Positions 62,212 through 64,000 of a stretch of DNA of 64,000 nucleotides are shown one piece after another. The notes under the pieces were generated by a model. It searched no databases. It was not told where the DNA came from and was given only the letters and a program-made list of their open reading frames with translations. A program made the position numbers and the translations under genes. The first letter of the stretch is position 1. Every line of letters begins with the position of its first letter. Origin of the DNA: Ectocarpus siliculosus (taxonomy: Eukaryota > Sar > Phaeophyceae > Ectocarpales > Ectocarpaceae); contig FN649743.1 in NCBI GenBank assembly GCA_000310025.1, positions 4,525,579 to 4,589,578 on the forward strand. The letters run 5' to 3'.

Positions 62212-62670
62212 CTAGGCAAAAACTGCTGCTAAACCATCTGTTTGGGGGGGCGCGCGAAGGGGACTCAACCATTTACGAAACAGTAACCATGGTTGGTGAT
62301 CATGACAAAAGATAGTTCCCCACAGCAGAGCAGAATGTGCGTTCTCACGATAGAAATGCTTGCTCCTGGGCATAGAAACCATAGAGCTACTAGCGTGTGC
62401 ATTAATAGAGCGGGATCATGTCCCACCCTAGCAAGCAAGGAGGCGAGAAATTTCCAGCAAAACGTTTCAGGAGAGAAAGGGGGGGAACACCAGTACGGTG
62501 CCGCCGCGGCAACAGCAAGCATTGAGTTCACACCGCATTCCCCTGTACACATCAATGGGAGGGACAAGAATGTTGGCGGAGTCTCTACAGGAGGGGATGC
62601 AAGGCGACATCATCGAGGCCCGACTTGAGGGCCACGGGTTCGACCGGGTGCCGCTGAGACAGAGAACAGG
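62212..62670. other. Intron or 5' flank of the PhoD gene
   Basis: No missing PhoD exon could be recognised here. Open frames exist on both strands without motifs. The segment ends at the poly(C) tail of the LINE. Confidence 0.4.
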
Positions 62671-64000
62671 AGGGGGGGGGGGACTCATTTGTTGCTTGCC
62701 GTAGTCATTTGACCATTGACCACGCGTCCCTTTCGAGACGGAGCACCGTTCCTACCCCTACTAGAGACACCACCAACATTTGGGAGCTCTTTACGTTTCT
62801 GCCACAAACTCCATAAAAATTTCTTGCACATCTTATCCCCGTCCTCTAGGGCCTCTTGTGCCCACCATCTATCCCCAATTATCGCGATCGTTTTTTCGCT
62901 GTTGTCTAATTTACCAAACTTGTCCATGTCACACCCTCTCTGTCTCATTTCCTCCTCGAGATCCTCTCTTTCCTTCCTGTACAACTCACACTCCCCAACT
63001 ATGTGGGGTCTACTCTCCTCCGATTTGCCACATGGACATGTGTGTCTATCCTCCTCTTCCTCTCTCCTACGGCTGGTATACCTCTTCCTCCGTTCTGGCA
63101 AGTCCAGATCGCCTACTCGAAATTGGAATTTCAGCTTTTTCGCATAGTCCATGGGGCCGTCCAAGTACTTGTTCATCCCTATCCCTTCTTTCAACTTCCC
63201 GTATATCTCCAAGTGGTCTTCGCTTCGTACCTTCTTCCGAAGGGTTGTCTCCTCCCTACTCTCTAGCATCTCCTTGACTTTCGTCTTGAACCCCCCGAAC
63301 CCTTCCGTGTCCAACGTCTCCTCCTCGTCTCCTATCTCCTTCCAAACCTTCTCTACCACCTTGTCCCATCTGATTCCCTTCTTTCCTGGAGTCGCTTTTC
63401 CCCAAGCTGCCTTGTCAACCATGGCTGGTAGTCTATCGTCCGACAATCTACTTACCTTGTACTGCCAATTCAACTTCTGCATGTCTCTCTTTGTTTTAAG
63501 AGAGTACATTCCCAATTCTGCTCTCAATACAGTGTTGCTCGTTGTACTTGAACATCCTAGTATTTTCTTGGCCGCTGCCATCTGCACCGTTTCCAGCTGC
63601 TTGACGGCCTTTTCGTTACCTTCCCATATCTCTCCTGCATACTCTAGCTTAGGTACAATCACCTTCAAGAGAATACACCTCTTAATCCTAGTGTCTAGGT
63701 GTGGGTCCGTAAGGATCTCGTCCATCTTGCCTATCTGAGCTTTACCCTTCCCAATCAACTTCGCTATGTGTGCGTCCCATGAGCACTCCTTCGAAATCTC
63801 TACTCCCAGGTACGTATACTTGTCTACTACCGGTAGTTCTTCCTCCCCCCATTTCCATTTGAATTCTACGGGATTTTTCTTATCTTCGTTACAGACCACT
63901 ACTGCGCATTTTCCTACGTTCGCCGACAGTCTCCATTTTCGGGTGTATCCTACCGCCGCATCTATTTGTTCTTGCAACCCTTCTGGTGTTTCGGATACCC
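62671..64000 (-). mobile_element. Non-LTR retrotransposon (LINE), C-terminal part of the RT ORF, cut by window edge
   Basis: One open frame runs from the window edge to the stop at 62685-62687. It starts inside the reverse transcriptase fingers/palm end (KWRLSANVGKCAVVV...YTYLGVEI, typical of LINE RT after the catalytic FADD), followed by the thumb and a connector. It closes with a zinc-finger-like CPCGKSEESRPHIVGEC motif and a basic tail. No stop or frameshift interrupts the visible 430 codons, so this copy is young or active. After the TGA only two bases separate the ORF from a C-run on the element's sense strand. The catalytic RT core and any endonuclease lie beyond the window. Insertion into the PhoD gene is inferred from position. 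Confidence 0.85.

Overview
The window is eukaryotic nuclear DNA. Genes are split into many short GC-rich exons bounded by GT-AG (twice GC-AG) introns, repeats fill the introns and spacers, an interstitial TTAGGG-type tract is present, and one assembly gap is marked by N. Gene architecture, a secreted Pro-Thr-Glu-Ala-Pro repeat protein, a large PPR protein and a PTS1 catalase suggest a photosynthetic stramenopile, most likely a brown alga. That assignment is inference; no marker gene proves it.

Layout. (1) 80-4909 (+): a decayed DBP5/DDX19-like DEAD-box helicase whose reading phase runs into an ORF with four hydrophobic 36-residue repeats and seventeen 18-residue repeats. (2) 5491-11425 (+): a divergent ubiquitin-specific protease. 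(3) 11426-15619: spacer with tandem repeats and a terminal-inverted-repeat element. (4) 15620-19097 (+): a four-exon secreted Cys-rich protein. (5) 23723-36484 (+): a complete 15-exon peroxisomal catalase of 516 aa, containing the N gap, which looks like a false gap flanked by a corrupted copy of one exon. (6) 40118-45806 (-): a pentatricopeptide-repeat protein with about 17 repeats. (7) 45807-57660: mostly repeats, including a foldback element, a Ty3-type integrase remnant, a 1.06-kb direct duplication and minisatellites. (8) 58468-62211 (-): part of a PhoD-like phosphatase. (9) 62671-64000 (-): the 3' coding end of a non-LTR retrotransposon, cut by the window edge.

The genes show no operon-like logic and appear functionally independent: protein deubiquitination, peroxide detoxification, organelle RNA handling, phosphate or phosphodiester hydrolysis, and a cell-surface protein. 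What links them is a shared load of mobile DNA. Truncated 3' ends related to the LINE at the right edge, several with poly(C) tails, recur inside introns of the catalase, PPR and PhoD genes. Exon boundaries were read by eye from splice signals, codon phase and protein similarity. Where all phases agree (catalase, Cys-rich protein, PPR, PhoD core) the models are strong. The ends of the PPR, PhoD and first gene are not resolved.
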